Assembly (NCBI RefSeq): GCF_009663395.1
Contig: NZ_QKNW01000001.1
Span: 1,054,001 to 1,118,000, forward strand
Origin: Halosegnis longus
GTDB lineage: Archaea; Halobacteriota; Halobacteria; Halobacteriales; Haloarculaceae
Direction: 5' to 3'
DNA length: 64,000 nucleotides
The position numbers and the translations under genes are program-made. Each line of letters opens with the position of its first letter. Position 1 is the first letter of the stretch. Below the pieces are notes generated by a model that was not told the DNA's origin, ran no database searches, and saw only the letters and a list, made by a program, of their open reading frames with translations. Below, in pieces: positions 17,565 through 26,649 of the stretch.

Positions 17565-18558
17565 TCTCTCGCTTTCGGGGGTCTCGAAGCGCTACGGCGA
17601 CGCCGTCGCCCTCTCGGACGTGAGTCTGACAGTCGAGGACGGCGAGTTCTTCACGCTCGTCGGTCCCTCCGGCTGCGGGAAGACCACGACCCTCCGGACG
17701 ATTGCCGGCTTCGAGACGCCGACCGAGGGGACCGTCGCCTTCGGCGGCGAGCCGATGGGGACCACCCCGCCAGAGGAGCGCAGCGTTGGCGTCGTCTTCC
17801 AGCAGTACGCGCTGTTCCCACATTTGAGCGTGGGCGAGAACGTCGCCTACGGCCTGCGCTTCACCGACCACCCGGACCCCGACGCGCGGGTCGCGGAACT
17901 GCTCGACCTCGTCGGACTCGACGGCTTCCGCGACCGCGAACCCGGAGAGCTATCCGGGGGCCAACAACAGCGGGTCGCCCTGGCTCGCGCGCTCGCGCCC
18001 GAACCGGACGTGCTCCTGCTCGACGAGCCGATGAGCGCGCTGGACGCGCGGCTCCGCCAGCGACTCCGTCGGGAGGTGCGGGCCATCCAGCGCGACCTCG
18101 GCGTGACGACCGTCTACGTCACTCACGACCAGGCCGAGGCACTGGCCGTCTCCGACCGCGTGGCCGTCTTCTCCGACGGCGAAGTGGAGCAGGTCGGGAC
18201 GCCACAGGCGGTGTATCGCAACCCAAAAACGCGGTTCGTCGCGGAGTTCGTCGGCGAGAACAACGTCTTCGACGGGGAGGTTCGGGACGGCCGCTTCCCG
18301 ATTGGCGACGAGCGGGTCCCCGTGGACGCGCCCGACGGCCACAGGACGGTGTGTCTGCGCCCGGACGCGCTCGCTGTCGGCGACGGGGAGTACGCGCTCA
18401 CCGGGACGGTGACGGACGCGGAGTTTCTCGGCTCGTCGGTGCGGGTCACACTCGCGTGGCAAAACAGGGAACTGACGGTCCAGACCGAATCGGTGCCCGC
18501 GGTCGGCGACCGGCTGACGGTCGCGTTCGACCCCGCGGACCTCGTGCTCGTCGGCTGA
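17557..18558 (+). CDS. ABC transporter ATP-binding protein of the thiamine-type importer
   Basis: 333 residues. Walker A GPSGCGKTT at 36-44, Q-loop VVFQQYALFPHLS, signature LSGGQQQR, Walker B LLLDEPMSALD, switch His in VYVTHDQAEALAVSD, and a C-terminal TOBE-like domain (about 250-330), so it belongs to the PotA/FbpC/MalK-like group of importer ATPases. GTG 17557 overlaps the end of the permease gene. It powers uptake by the two products upstream. Ends directly against the convergent hisG gene with no gap. Confidence 0.93.
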   Translation: MSSLSLSGVSKRYGDAVALSDVSLTVEDGEFFTLVGPSGCGKTTTLRTIAGFETPTEGTVAFGGEPMGTTPPEERSVGVVFQQYALFPHLSVGENVAYGLRFTDHPDPDARVAELLDLVGLDGFRDREPGELSGGQQQRVALARALAPEPDVLLLDEPMSALDARLRQRLRREVRAIQRDLGVTTVYVTHDQAEALAVSDRVAVFSDGEVEQVGTPQAVYRNPKTRFVAEFVGENNVFDGEVRDGRFPIGDERVPVDAPDGHRTVCLRPDALAVGDGEYALTGTVTDAEFLGSSVRVTLAWQNRELTVQTESVPAVGDRLTVAFDPADLVLVG

Positions 18559-19419
18559 TTACTCGACGAGTCGCTCGATTTCCGTGACGAGGATGTCGCT
18601 CGCGCCGGCCGCCTTCAGGCTCGTGATGGTCTCGAACACCTCGCGCTCGTTGACGACGACGTGGACGGCCACCATCTCGTCGCCGTTGTCGCGGTCGTCC
18701 TGGATGTCCATGACGGTCGGGCCCCCCATCCCCGGAATCACGTCCTCGACTTCGGTGAGCTTCTTGCGCGGGACGTTCATCATGAGATAGCGCTTCCCGT
18801 CGGCGGTGAGCACGGATTCGAGCGCCGTCGCGACCTGCTGGACCTTCGGGTCCTCGGCGACGGTCTCGGTCGCGAAGAGGTGGACCGACGACTGGAGCAC
18901 CTCGTCCACGATGGCGAGTCGGTTCATCCGGAGGGTCGTCCCCGTGGAGGTGATGTCGATGATGGCGTCGGCAATCTCGACGTGCGGGGTGAGCTCCGTC
19001 GCGCCCGACACCTCGACGATTTCGGGGGAGACGGGCTTGTCCGCGAAGTACTGGCGGGCGATGTTGGGGAACTCGGTGGCGACGGTGCCGTTGGCGAGGG
19101 CGTCGACGCTCTCGATGTCACCGTCTTCCGGCGCGGCGAGGACGAGTCGGCAGCGACCGAAATCCAAATCCAGCAGGTCGACGAGGTCGACGTTCGACTC
19201 CTTCACCTGGTCGAGACCGGTGATGCCGAGCGCGGCGGCTCCGTCGTCGACGTACTCGGGGATGTCGGCGGCGCGGGCGAACAGCACGGACACGTCGGGG
19301 TCGACAGTATCGGCATAGAGCTTGCGGTCCGCACCGCCCTCGATGTGGAGTCCGGCGCGTTCCAGCAGTTCGACGGCTGGGTCGTGAAGGCGGCCCTTGT
19401 TGGGCACGGCGATTCGCAT
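18559..19419 (-). CDS. hisG: ATP phosphoribosyltransferase, long form
   Basis: First enzyme of histidine synthesis: joins ATP and PRPP. 286 residues, the long HisG form with a C-terminal ACT-like regulatory domain (about 210-286) that binds histidine. The N-terminus [19 protein letters not shown] is diagnostic; the ATG at 19419 is chosen over a GTG two codons upstream for that reason. PRPP-binding segment [15 protein letters not shown] lies near residue 150. No other his gene is in the window, so this is a solitary his gene as often seen in haloarchaea. Confidence 0.95.
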   Translation of the reverse strand: MRIAVPNKGRLHDPAVELLERAGLHIEGGADRKLYADTVDPDVSVLFARAADIPEYVDDGAAALGITGLDQVKESNVDLVDLLDLDFGRCRLVLAAPEDGDIESVDALANGTVATEFPNIARQYFADKPVSPEIVEVSGATELTPHVEIADAIIDITSTGTTLRMNRLAIVDEVLQSSVHLFATETVAEDPKVQQVATALESVLTADGKRYLMMNVPRKKLTEVEDVIPGMGGPTVMDIQDDRDNGDEMVAVHVVVNEREVFETITSLKAAGASDILVTEIERLVE

Positions 19420-19509
19420 ACCCACCGTTCAGGCCCCTCCCTCTTCCGCTTGTCGCCATGCGACGGACGGAACCGTGAGCTTTGAGCGGCCGCCCCGAGT
19501 ACGCCGGGT

Positions 19510-20793
19510 ATGCCACTCCTCGTGACCGGTGGGCGCATCCTCCGACCGGACCACACCGTCGAGCGCGCGGACGTCCGCATCGACACCGACGGCTACATCG
19601 ACGCAATCGGCGATCTCGAACAGACCGAACGCGACCAACCCCTCGACGCCGAAGGGAGTCTCGTCACGCCCGGCCTCGTCAACGGCCACGGTCACGCCGC
19701 GATGACCCTGCTCCGTGGCTACGCCGACGACAAGCCGCTTGACGCGTGGCTCCAGGAGGACATCTGGCCGACGGAGGCCGAACTCGGTCCGGAGGATATC
19801 GCCGCCGGCGCGCGGCTCGCGGCCGTCGAGATGATTCGCTCCGGCACGACCGCGTTCGCGGACATGTACTTCCACGTCCCCGAGTTGGTCGACGTAATCG
19901 ACGAGACCGGGCTGCGCGCCCGCGTCGGCCACGGCGTCGTCACCGTCGGCAAGGACGAGGAAGCCGCTGCGGCCGACGTGGACGAGGCACTCGATATCGC
20001 CGCCGAGTACGACGGAGCCGCGGACGGTCGGGTCCGAACCGCCGTGATGCCACACGCACCCCACACCGTCGACACCGAGTCGCTCGAACGGCTCGTCGCC
20101 GGCGCAGACGAGCGCGACGTTCCCCTCCACTTCCACTTCAACGAGACCGAGTCGTACCTCGACCCCGACGGGACGGGCGAACGCCCCGGCGCGTACGCCG
20201 ACCGCCTCGGCCTGCTGGACGACTCGTCGTGGGCCGCTCACGGCGTCCACCTGACCGGCGACGAAATCGACCGGCTCGCCGACACCGGGACGGCCGTCGT
20301 CCACTGTCCGGCCTCGAACATGAAACTCGCCTCCGGGCTCGCACCGGTCGAACGGCTGCGCGAGGCGGGCGTGACGGTCGCGCTCGGCACCGACGGCGCG
20401 GCTTCCAACAACGACCTCGACATGTTCGACGAGATGCGCGACGCCGCGATGGTCGGGAAGCTGGCCGCAGACGACGCGAGCGCCGTGCCCGCGAGCGCGG
20501 TCGTCGAGATGGCGACGCGGGCAGGGGCCGACGCGCTCGGGCTGCCGGGCGGGAGAATTGCGGAGGGCGAACCGGCCGACCTCGCGGTCGTCGACCTCTC
20601 GGGCGCGCATCTGACGCCGGAACACGACCTCGTGAGCCATCTCGCGTACGCCGCCCGCGGGAGCGACGTCCGCCACACCGTCTGTGACGGCGAGGTGTTG
20701 ATGCGCGACGGGAAACTGTTGACGCTCGACCCCGCGGCCGTGAAACGCGAGGCGGACGAGCGCGCACGCGAGGCCGTCGAGCGGGCGTCGTGA
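19510..20793 (+). CDS. S-adenosylhomocysteine / 5'-methylthioadenosine deaminase (amidohydrolase)
   Basis: 427-residue metal-dependent amidohydrolase. Metal ligands visible: H60 and H62 in NGHGHAAMT, the HFHFNETESY segment, and the catalytic aspartate in LGTDGAASNNDLDMFDEMR; HCPASNMKLASG is the usual companion motif. It belongs to the MtaD/DadD/SsnA group, members of which deaminate SAH, MTA, 5'-deoxyadenosine or adenosine to inosyl compounds. The next gene, 43 bases downstream on the same strand, is SAH hydrolase, which favours SAH or its product adenosine as the substrate. Guanine or chlorohydrolase activity is less likely. Confidence 0.85.
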   Translation: MPLLVTGGRILRPDHTVERADVRIDTDGYIDAIGDLEQTERDQPLDAEGSLVTPGLVNGHGHAAMTLLRGYADDKPLDAWLQEDIWPTEAELGPEDIAAGARLAAVEMIRSGTTAFADMYFHVPELVDVIDETGLRARVGHGVVTVGKDEEAAAADVDEALDIAAEYDGAADGRVRTAVMPHAPHTVDTESLERLVAGADERDVPLHFHFNETESYLDPDGTGERPGAYADRLGLLDDSSWAAHGVHLTGDEIDRLADTGTAVVHCPASNMKLASGLAPVERLREAGVTVALGTDGAASNNDLDMFDEMRDAAMVGKLAADDASAVPASAVVEMATRAGADALGLPGGRIAEGEPADLAVVDLSGAHLTPEHDLVSHLAYAARGSDVRHTVCDGEVLMRDGKLLTLDPAAVKREADERAREAVERAS

Positions 20794-20836
20794 GCCGCTT
20801 CGGTAGCGTTTAGGACGCCGCAGTGGTACGCGTAGT

Positions 20837-22132
20837 ATGAGCACACCGACGACGGAGTACGACTCTATCCGGGCGCGTCTCGACGACCCCGAGACGGCCA
20901 TCGAAGACGGCCACCGCAAAATCGAGTGGGCGCGCGAACACATGCCCATCCTGCACGAACTCCGCACGGAGTTCGAGCGCGACCAGCCGCTTGCCGGCGA
21001 GACGGTCGGCATGGCGATGCACGTCGAGGCGAAGACGGCCGCCCTGACCGAACTGCTCGCGGCCGGCGGCGCGGAAGTCGCCATCACGGGGTGTAATCCG
21101 CTCTCGACGCACGACGACGTGAGCGCGGCCCTCGACGCACAGGAGGGTATCACCTCCTACGCCGAGCGCGGCGTCGACGACGACGCCTACTACCGGGCCA
21201 TCGAGGCCGTCATCGGCCACGAGCCGACCATCACCGTCGACGACGGGATGGACATGATTGCGGCCATCCACCAGGACTATCCGGACCTCATCGACACCAT
21301 CGTCGGCGGCTGCGAGGAGACGACGACGGGCGTCCACCGACTCCGCGCGATGGACGAGGACGGGGAACTGCGCTACCCCGTCTTCGCCGTCAACGACACG
21401 CCGATGAAACGCCAGTTCGACAACGTCCACGGGACGGGCGAGGCGTCGCTGGCGAACATCGCCATGACGACGAACCTCTCTTACGCCGGTAAGACGGTCG
21501 TCGTCGCCGGCTACGGCGACTGCGGCCGCGGCGTCGCGAAGAAGGCGAAGGGCCAGAACGCCCACGTCATCGTCACGGAGGTCGACCCGCGGCGCGCGCT
21601 CGAAGCCCACATGGAGGGGTACGAGGTCACGAACATGACCGACGCCGCCAGCAGAGGCGACGTGTTCATCACCACGACCGGCAACCGCGACATCATCACC
21701 GACGACCACTTCCCCGAGATGAAAGACGGCGTCGTGCTCGCGAACGCCGGCCACTTCGACGTGGAGGTCAACCTCGACCAGCTCGAGGAGCTCGCCGTCG
21801 AGACGCGCGAGGCCCGCGAGGGCGTGAAGGCCTACGAACTCGCCGACGGTCGCCGCATCAACGTGCTCGCGGAGGGGCGACTCGTCAACCTCGCCAGCCC
21901 CGTCGCGCTCGGCCACCCGGTCGAGATTATGGACCAGAGCTTCGGCATCCAGGCCGTCGCCGTGCGCGAACTCGTGGAGAACGGCGACAGCTACGAGGCC
22001 GGCGTCCACGACGTGCCCGACGCCCTCGACCGCGAGGTCGCGGAGACGAAGCTCGACGCCGAAGGCATCAGCCTCGACACGCTCACCGACGAGCAGCGCG
22101 AGTACATGGGGTCGTGGGACCACGGAACCTGA
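20837..22132 (+). CDS. ahcY: adenosylhomocysteinase (SAH hydrolase)
   Basis: NAD-dependent enzyme (431 residues) splitting SAH to homocysteine and adenosine and so relieving inhibition of methyltransferases. Clear motifs: 'VAITGCNPLSTHDDVSAAL', 'CEETTTGVHRL', NAD-binding VVVAGYGDCGRGVA, and the C-terminal 'INVLAEGRLVNLASPVALGHP'. Archaeal-length protein. Paired with the deaminase upstream, probably one transcript. Ends two bases before the stop of a convergent membrane gene. Confidence 0.97.
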   Translation: MSTPTTEYDSIRARLDDPETAIEDGHRKIEWAREHMPILHELRTEFERDQPLAGETVGMAMHVEAKTAALTELLAAGGAEVAITGCNPLSTHDDVSAALDAQEGITSYAERGVDDDAYYRAIEAVIGHEPTITVDDGMDMIAAIHQDYPDLIDTIVGGCEETTTGVHRLRAMDEDGELRYPVFAVNDTPMKRQFDNVHGTGEASLANIAMTTNLSYAGKTVVVAGYGDCGRGVAKKAKGQNAHVIVTEVDPRRALEAHMEGYEVTNMTDAASRGDVFITTTGNRDIITDDHFPEMKDGVVLANAGHFDVEVNLDQLEELAVETREAREGVKAYELADGRRINVLAEGRLVNLASPVALGHPVEIMDQSFGIQAVAVRELVENGDSYEAGVHDVPDALDREVAETKLDAEGISLDTLTDEQREYMGSWDHGT

Positions 22133-22134
22133 AC

Positions 22135-22452
22135 TCAGGAGCTGACCGCCTCGCCGGATTCGAAGGTCGCGCCGTTCACGAGGACGAACACGACCGTCAG
22201 GAGCATGCCGACGGTCGCGAGCGCGAGCGCCGCGCGACGCTGCTGGCCGGGCGTGGGGTCGAGTCGCTCACCCGCCCAGCCGGTCGTCACGACGGCTCCG
22301 AGCAGGAACGAGCCGCCGACCGCGAGGCTGTGAACTCCGCCCAGAATCGAGACGGGAATCACGAGCAGTCCGTAGACGGTCGCTAGCACACCGAGAATCG
22401 CGAGCGGGAGCGTCCCGGTGCCGACGGCGGGACGTGTCGTTATCGTACTCAT
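22135..22452 (-). CDS. three-segment membrane protein, haloarchaeal hypothetical
   Basis: 105 residues with about three hydrophobic segments (LPLAILGVLATVYGLLVIP, LAVGGSFLLGAVVTTGW, ALALATVGMLLTVVFVLV). ATG 22452 (MSTITTRPAVG) is preferred to a start nine codons upstream. Nothing identifies a function. It is convergent with ahcY and divergent from hjc, sharing a promoter region of about 100 bases. Confidence 0.7.
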   Translation of the reverse strand: MSTITTRPAVGTGTLPLAILGVLATVYGLLVIPVSILGGVHSLAVGGSFLLGAVVTTGWAGERLDPTPGQQRRAALALATVGMLLTVVFVLVNGATFESGEAVSS

Positions 22453-22550
22453 CAGGCAGGTGACGCGACCCGTGAACATAACCGTTGTGTGACGCGAGAT
22501 GGCGCGCGTGCCGACAGGTGTTTTAACCCGTTCCGTCGCTCGATTCCGGT

Positions 22551-23066
22551 ATGGTCAACGTGAACGCGAAGGGTGACCGCCGCGAGCGCGAACTCGTCAA
22601 TCTGCTAGACGAGAACGGCTTCGCGGTGATGCGGGCACCCGCTTCCGGTGCGGCCACCGACCGGGAACTCCCCGACGTGCTGGCCGGCGACGCCGAGTCC
22701 TTCTACGCCATCGAGGCGAAATCCTCCGGGGGCGACCCCATCTACCTCACCGGCGAGGAGGTGGAGGCGCTCGTCTACTTCTCGCGTAACTTCGGCGCGA
22801 AACCCCGCATCGCCGTCCGCTTCGACCGCGAGGACTGGTACTTCTTCCATCCGGGCGACCTCCACGTCACCGACGGCGGAAACTACCGCGTAAAGAAGGA
22901 GACCGCCCTCGCGGACGGAACGGACTTCGCGGAGCTGGTCGGCGACTCACAGAAGGTCACCCTCGACGAGGTGGCAGTCGAGACGCCCGACGACGAGCAG
23001 TTGGACGTGCTCCGGGCGGTCGAATCGGGCGCGCTCTCGGCGGAGGAGGCAGCCGAGATGCTGTAG
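22551..23066 (+). CDS. hjc: Holliday junction resolvase Hjc
   Basis: Archaeal structure-specific nuclease that cuts four-way DNA junctions (171 residues). Catalytic residues of the PD-(D/E)XK fold are visible: Glu in [12 protein letters not shown] near residue 12, Asp in ELPDVLAG near 46, and Glu-x-Lys in [10 protein letters not shown] near 58-60. The C-terminal 40 residues, acidic with a UBA-like end ([21 protein letters not shown]), extend beyond the core resolvase. TATA-like GTTTTAACC about 25 bases upstream suggests a leaderless transcript. The stop is followed immediately by an ORB-like sequence. Confidence 0.95.
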   Translation: MVNVNAKGDRRERELVNLLDENGFAVMRAPASGAATDRELPDVLAGDAESFYAIEAKSSGGDPIYLTGEEVEALVYFSRNFGAKPRIAVRFDREDWYFFHPGDLHVTDGGNYRVKKETALADGTDFAELVGDSQKVTLDEVAVETPDDEQLDVLRAVESGALSAEEAAEML

Positions 23067-23088
23067 CTTCCACCCGAAACAGAGGGGT
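23067..23088 (+). repeat. ORB-like sequence after hjc
   Basis: TTCCACCCGAAACAGAGGGG matches the origin recognition box seen at the origin (TTCCACYCGAAACnnnGGGG). It is a single copy between hjc and the next gene, far from any orc gene, so it may be an isolated Orc1/Cdc6 binding site. Confidence 0.6.
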
Positions 23089-23135
23089 CACGGCCGGTTC
23101 GAAGGGCTTTTGCGGCGACCGACGGAGTTCGGAGT

Positions 23136-23336
23136 ATGGAACTCGACCGGGAGACAGTCGTCGAGGCGGGCGTCTCGACGGTGGCGGTCATACTGTTCGT
23201 CGCTGCGCTCGTCGGAGTCGGCAGCGCGAACGGCCGTGCGGACCTCACGGCCGTCGGCGGAAAGGGCATGCTCGCGGTGCTGTTCGGATTCATCCTCCTG
23301 ATGACCGTCATCGGCGTCTTCCTCGACCGCCGGTAG
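23136..23336 (+). CDS. small two-segment membrane protein
   Basis: 66 residues: a short acidic start (MELDRETVVEAG), two hydrophobic segments (about 14-30 and 43-61) and a basic end (DRR). It lies between hjc and rfcS on the same strand, with 69 and 39 base gaps. No recognised family. Similar tiny membrane proteins are frequent next to conserved genes in haloarchaea; whether it has anything to do with DNA repair is unknown. Confidence 0.65.
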   Translation: MELDRETVVEAGVSTVAVILFVAALVGVGSANGRADLTAVGGKGMLAVLFGFILLMTVIGVFLDRR

Positions 23337-23375
23337 TCTCGGGGACTTTAACCCGCCCGGCACGGACGATTTCGT

Positions 23376-26300
23376 ATGAGCGAGGCCGACGCCGACGAAC
23401 CAGCCAGCGCCCGCGGGCGCGAGGTCTGGATCGAGAAGTACCGCCCGGAGACCCTCGCGGACATCAAGGGCCACGAGAACATCACCGAACGCCTCCAGAG
23501 CTACATCAGCCGCGACGACCTCCCCCACCTGATGTTCGCGGGGCCGGCCGGCACCGGGAAGTGTGTCACCGGAGAGACACCGGTGTTAACGAACCACGGA
23601 GTCGAGCGGATGGAATCAATCGTCGGGGATGTCGATGGGTTCGGAGACGTACCGTCCGATACCGAAGTCGCGACCTTCACCGACAACGGGAACTTCGAGT
23701 ACACTAATCCGTCTGCCGTCTTTGGGAAACAGACGACCGAGCTACGTCGAATCGAAACCCGTGACGGCGGCAGGATGACAGTTACCCCAGAACACAAGCT
23801 ACTGGTCGCGTCGGCGGACGGACTCGAATGGATTCGCGCAGCAAACCTGTCTGCTGGTGACCGAATCGCGCGCCCACTCAACGCACCGATGCCAAACCCC
23901 GATGCGGAACTGAACTGGCTCACGGCGATGGACGGTGACCGAACGCTCGTGCACGTTACCGCCACATTCGCGAGAGAAAACGAGATACCGGATGCAGAGC
24001 AGTACACCGGAAATCGAAAGCAGGTCGCTGTAGGAATCAGTCGCGGGGACACGGTTTCGGAGTTAGCCGAAGAGACTGGACTTGCAGAGAAGACGGTTCA
24101 GCAGTACCGTCGTGAGACCGTATCGGCGGACCAGCCGAACACAGTGTGTTCGCTCTCGTATCTTCGCGAACTGAATGTGGGTCGTGGCCGTCTCAAGCAG
24201 GCTATTACTGGGATACAGTACGAAAGCGAGAACGGCCACCTATCTGATATCATTAAGCCAGCGTGGGAACTGACTCCAGCGCTCGCGCGATTCGTCGGGC
24301 TGGCGGTGAGTGAAGCCCGAATCGAGGGGGCACGGGTGAAGTTCTACAACACCGACGAGGGGCTACTCACGGCGTTCGAGAACGCCGCTGAGTCCGTGTT
24401 TGGGATAATACCAGAGGCTGGAGAACAGCAGGATGTTCCGTACCGAGAGCTTCGGAACCGGGCGCTAACACATCTACTGGAATCCTGTTTCACGCCGTTC
24501 CACACAGGAGACGAGCAGGCAGACGCGATAGGCACGACACTTGTTCGAGCACCGGCGGAGAGTCGGCGAGCGTTCCTTCAGGCGATGTTCGATGCCGAAG
24601 CACACGTTGCTCCGAACGGGGAAATCGAGTTGACACAGAAGGATGGCCGCACTATTACCCTGCTCTCGTATCTGCTCGCTGGAGAAGGTATCCCGAGCCG
24701 GCGAACCACCACTGACAAAACCGCCTCGAACGGAACAGGAGCCGAACGTGAGTATCACACACTGTACGTCTCAGGGGCTCCACATCTCCAGCAGTTTGAG
24801 AAGAAGATTGGATTCAGGATAGACAGAAAGGCCGAACAGTTAGCGGAAAACGCGGCACGAGCGTCGAATCCGAACCACGACACGATACCGACACAACACG
24901 CGGTCGATACTCTGTGTAACGGACTCAATCTGAGCAAGAAAGATCACATCGCGCCGGAGACCAATCCAGAGACACCAGGACGAAAGCGGTATCTCGACGG
25001 CGTCGATACGCTACTTGACGCGGCCACGGAGCGGTTGGACACTGCACAAGCAGCACTTGAGCGATTGACAGCACTCCAAACCGACATACAGGCAGCTGTT
25101 GGGACACCAACACAGTGGGTTCGTGAACGAAGTAAACTGGAGCCACTTGAAACAAGACGCGAGGTATCTGCCGACACTGGGGTCCGAAGCGACCGACTGT
25201 TAGAGTATGCTGACGGTCGGCGAACCCCGAACGCAGACCGGGCGGCAGAACTGCTCAACCGACTTGATGGAACCGATTCACAGGAGTTCGAGCAGATTCG
25301 AAGCGAACTCGACGATATCATCCACGCGCTCGGCGTCTCGTACGAGCAGGTGGCAGAAGGTACTGAGATGCGTGGAAACGGCATCAATAGCCTTCTCAGC
25401 GAAGGCAACGACCTCTCGTCGCTCACTCGGTTCGAAACCGTGAGCGAGCGGCTCAGGACCCTCGCCACGGAGATGTGTTCACGAGAGACGGTTGCCGCGC
25501 TCGATTCACTCCACCGGCTCACAGCAGGGACACTGTATTTCGACACAGTAGGAGAGGTCAAAACAGTCTCCGAGCCGCAACGAGTGTACGACCTCACGGT
25601 TCCCGAGACGCGCAACTACGTCGCAGGGGCCGTACCGACGGTGATGCACAACACGACTGCGGCGACGGCTATCGCGCGTGAACTCTACGGCGAGGACTGG
25701 CGCGAGAACTTCCTCGAACTCAACGCCTCCGACCAGCGCGGTATCGACGTGGTGCGCGACCGAATCAAGAGCTTCGCGCGCTCGTCGTTCGGCGGCTACG
25801 ACTACCGCGTCATCTTCCTCGACGAGGCGGACGCGCTCACCTCCGACGCCCAGTCGGCACTCCGGCGGACGATGGAGCAGTTCTCCAACAACACCCGCTT
25901 CATCCTCTCGTGTAACTACTCCTCGCAGATTATCGACCCCATCCAGTCGCGGTGTGCCGTCTTCCGGTTCTCGCCGCTGGCCGACGAGGCCGTCGCCGCA
26001 CAGGTCAGAGAAATCGCCGAGGCGGAGGGCATCGAAATCACCGAGGCGGGCGTGGACGCGCTCGTGTACGCGGCCGACGGCGACATGCGCAAAGCCATCA
26101 ACGGGCTGCAGGCCGCCGCCGTCATGGACGACACCGTCGACGAGGAGGGCGTCTACGCCATCACCTCGACCGCCCGTCCGGAGGAAATCGAGGAGATCGT
26201 CGAACTCGCGCTCGGCGGGGATTTCCCGCAGGCGCGGGCGAAGCTCGACACGCTGCTCACCGAGGTGGGCATCGCCGGCGGCGACATCATCGACCAGCTC

Positions 26301-26453
26301 CACCGGTCGGTGTGGGAGTTCGACCTGCCGGACCGCGCGACCGTCGAACTGATGGACGAAATCGGCGAGGTCGATTACCGCATCACGGCCGGCGCAAACG
26401 AGCAGGTGCAACTGGAGGCGCTGTTAGCTTCCCTCGCGCTGGACGAGGAGTAG
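23376..26453 (+). CDS. rfcS: replication factor C small subunit, with intein
   Basis: Clamp-loader ATPase that opens PCNA rings for DNA polymerase. The reading frame is 1025 residues because a 697-residue intein is inserted after K62 of Walker A. Removing it restores GPAGTGK-TTAATA and leaves a 328-residue protein of normal length. Extein motifs: [14 protein letters not shown] at the N-terminus, Walker [21 protein letters not shown], sensor LSCNYSSQI and the SRC motif [14 protein letters not shown]-like GACTTTAACC about 30 bases before the ATG. The intein is AT-richer than the extein. Protein splicing is required before it can bind ATP. Confidence 0.97.
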   Translation: MSEADADEPASARGREVWIEKYRPETLADIKGHENITERLQSYISRDDLPHLMFAGPAGTGKCVTGETPVLTNHGVERMESIVGDVDGFGDVPSDTEVATFTDNGNFEYTNPSAVFGKQTTELRRIETRDGGRMTVTPEHKLLVASADGLEWIRAANLSAGDRIARPLNAPMPNPDAELNWLTAMDGDRTLVHVTATFARENEIPDAEQYTGNRKQVAVGISRGDTVSELAEETGLAEKTVQQYRRETVSADQPNTVCSLSYLRELNVGRGRLKQAITGIQYESENGHLSDIIKPAWELTPALARFVGLAVSEARIEGARVKFYNTDEGLLTAFENAAESVFGIIPEAGEQQDVPYRELRNRALTHLLESCFTPFHTGDEQADAIGTTLVRAPAESRRAFLQAMFDAEAHVAPNGEIELTQKDGRTITLLSYLLAGEGIPSRRTTTDKTASNGTGAEREYHTLYVSGAPHLQQFEKKIGFRIDRKAEQLAENAARASNPNHDTIPTQHAVDTLCNGLNLSKKDHIAPETNPETPGRKRYLDGVDTLLDAATERLDTAQAALERLTALQTDIQAAVGTPTQWVRERSKLEPLETRREVSADTGVRSDRLLEYADGRRTPNADRAAELLNRLDGTDSQEFEQIRSELDDIIHALGVSYEQVAEGTEMRGNGINSLLSEGNDLSSLTRFETVSERLRTLATEMCSRETVAALDSLHRLTAGTLYFDTVGEVKTVSEPQRVYDLTVPETRNYVAGAVPTVMHNTTAATAIARELYGEDWRENFLELNASDQRGIDVVRDRIKSFARSSFGGYDYRVIFLDEADALTSDAQSALRRTMEQFSNNTRFILSCNYSSQIIDPIQSRCAVFRFSPLADEAVAAQVREIAEAEGIEITEAGVDALVYAADGDMRKAINGLQAAAVMDDTVDEEGVYAITSTARPEEIEEIVELALGGDFPQARAKLDTLLTEVGIAGGDIIDQLHRSVWEFDLPDRATVELMDEIGEVDYRITAGANEQVQLEALLASLALDEE
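23562..25652 (+). other. RfcS intein (697 residues) with LAGLIDADG-type endonuclease domain
   Basis: Begins with the splicing cysteine in [13 protein letters not shown] and ends VPTVMHN before extein Thr. Block B is [11 protein letters not shown] (TxxH). The two LAGLIDADG-like helices are visible as [13 protein letters not shown] and [15 protein letters not shown], in both of which the usual D-G is replaced by E-A, so endonuclease activity is uncertain. It is longer than most inteins: an HTH-like segment ([20 protein letters not shown]) lies before the first helix, and a helical, Q/L-rich region follows the endonuclease. Insertion in Walker A is a known RFC intein site. Confidence 0.95.
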
Positions 26454-26462
26454 CATGAAAAT

Positions 26463-26489
26463 CGGCTTCGTGGTGTGCACACGAAGCCG
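26463..26489. terminator. hairpin after rfcS
   Basis: Exact 10-base arms CGGCTTCGTG / CACGAAGCCG with a 7-base loop, starting ten bases after the rfcS stop. It may help end rfcS transcription or stabilise its 3' end; no long T run follows, so it could equally be a regulatory element in the 196-base region before alaS. Confidence 0.45.
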
Positions 26490-26649
26490 GCGGGAGCGTG
26501 TGACGAGTACTCCCATCGGTAGATACGTGACCCTGCTACAAGAGTCTCCGGTAACACCGGGGTAATCGAGCGACGAGGGCTGTACGGTCCGAAATCGGCG
26601 GGTGTGAACCTTCGGAATGCTTTTGCACAGTCGCCCGCTCGTGACGCTA

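Noticed and set aside
26456-26649. T-box or other leader riboswitch for alaS
   Set aside because: T-boxes are not known in archaea and no T-box sequence is visible; only one hairpin close to rfcS is seen.
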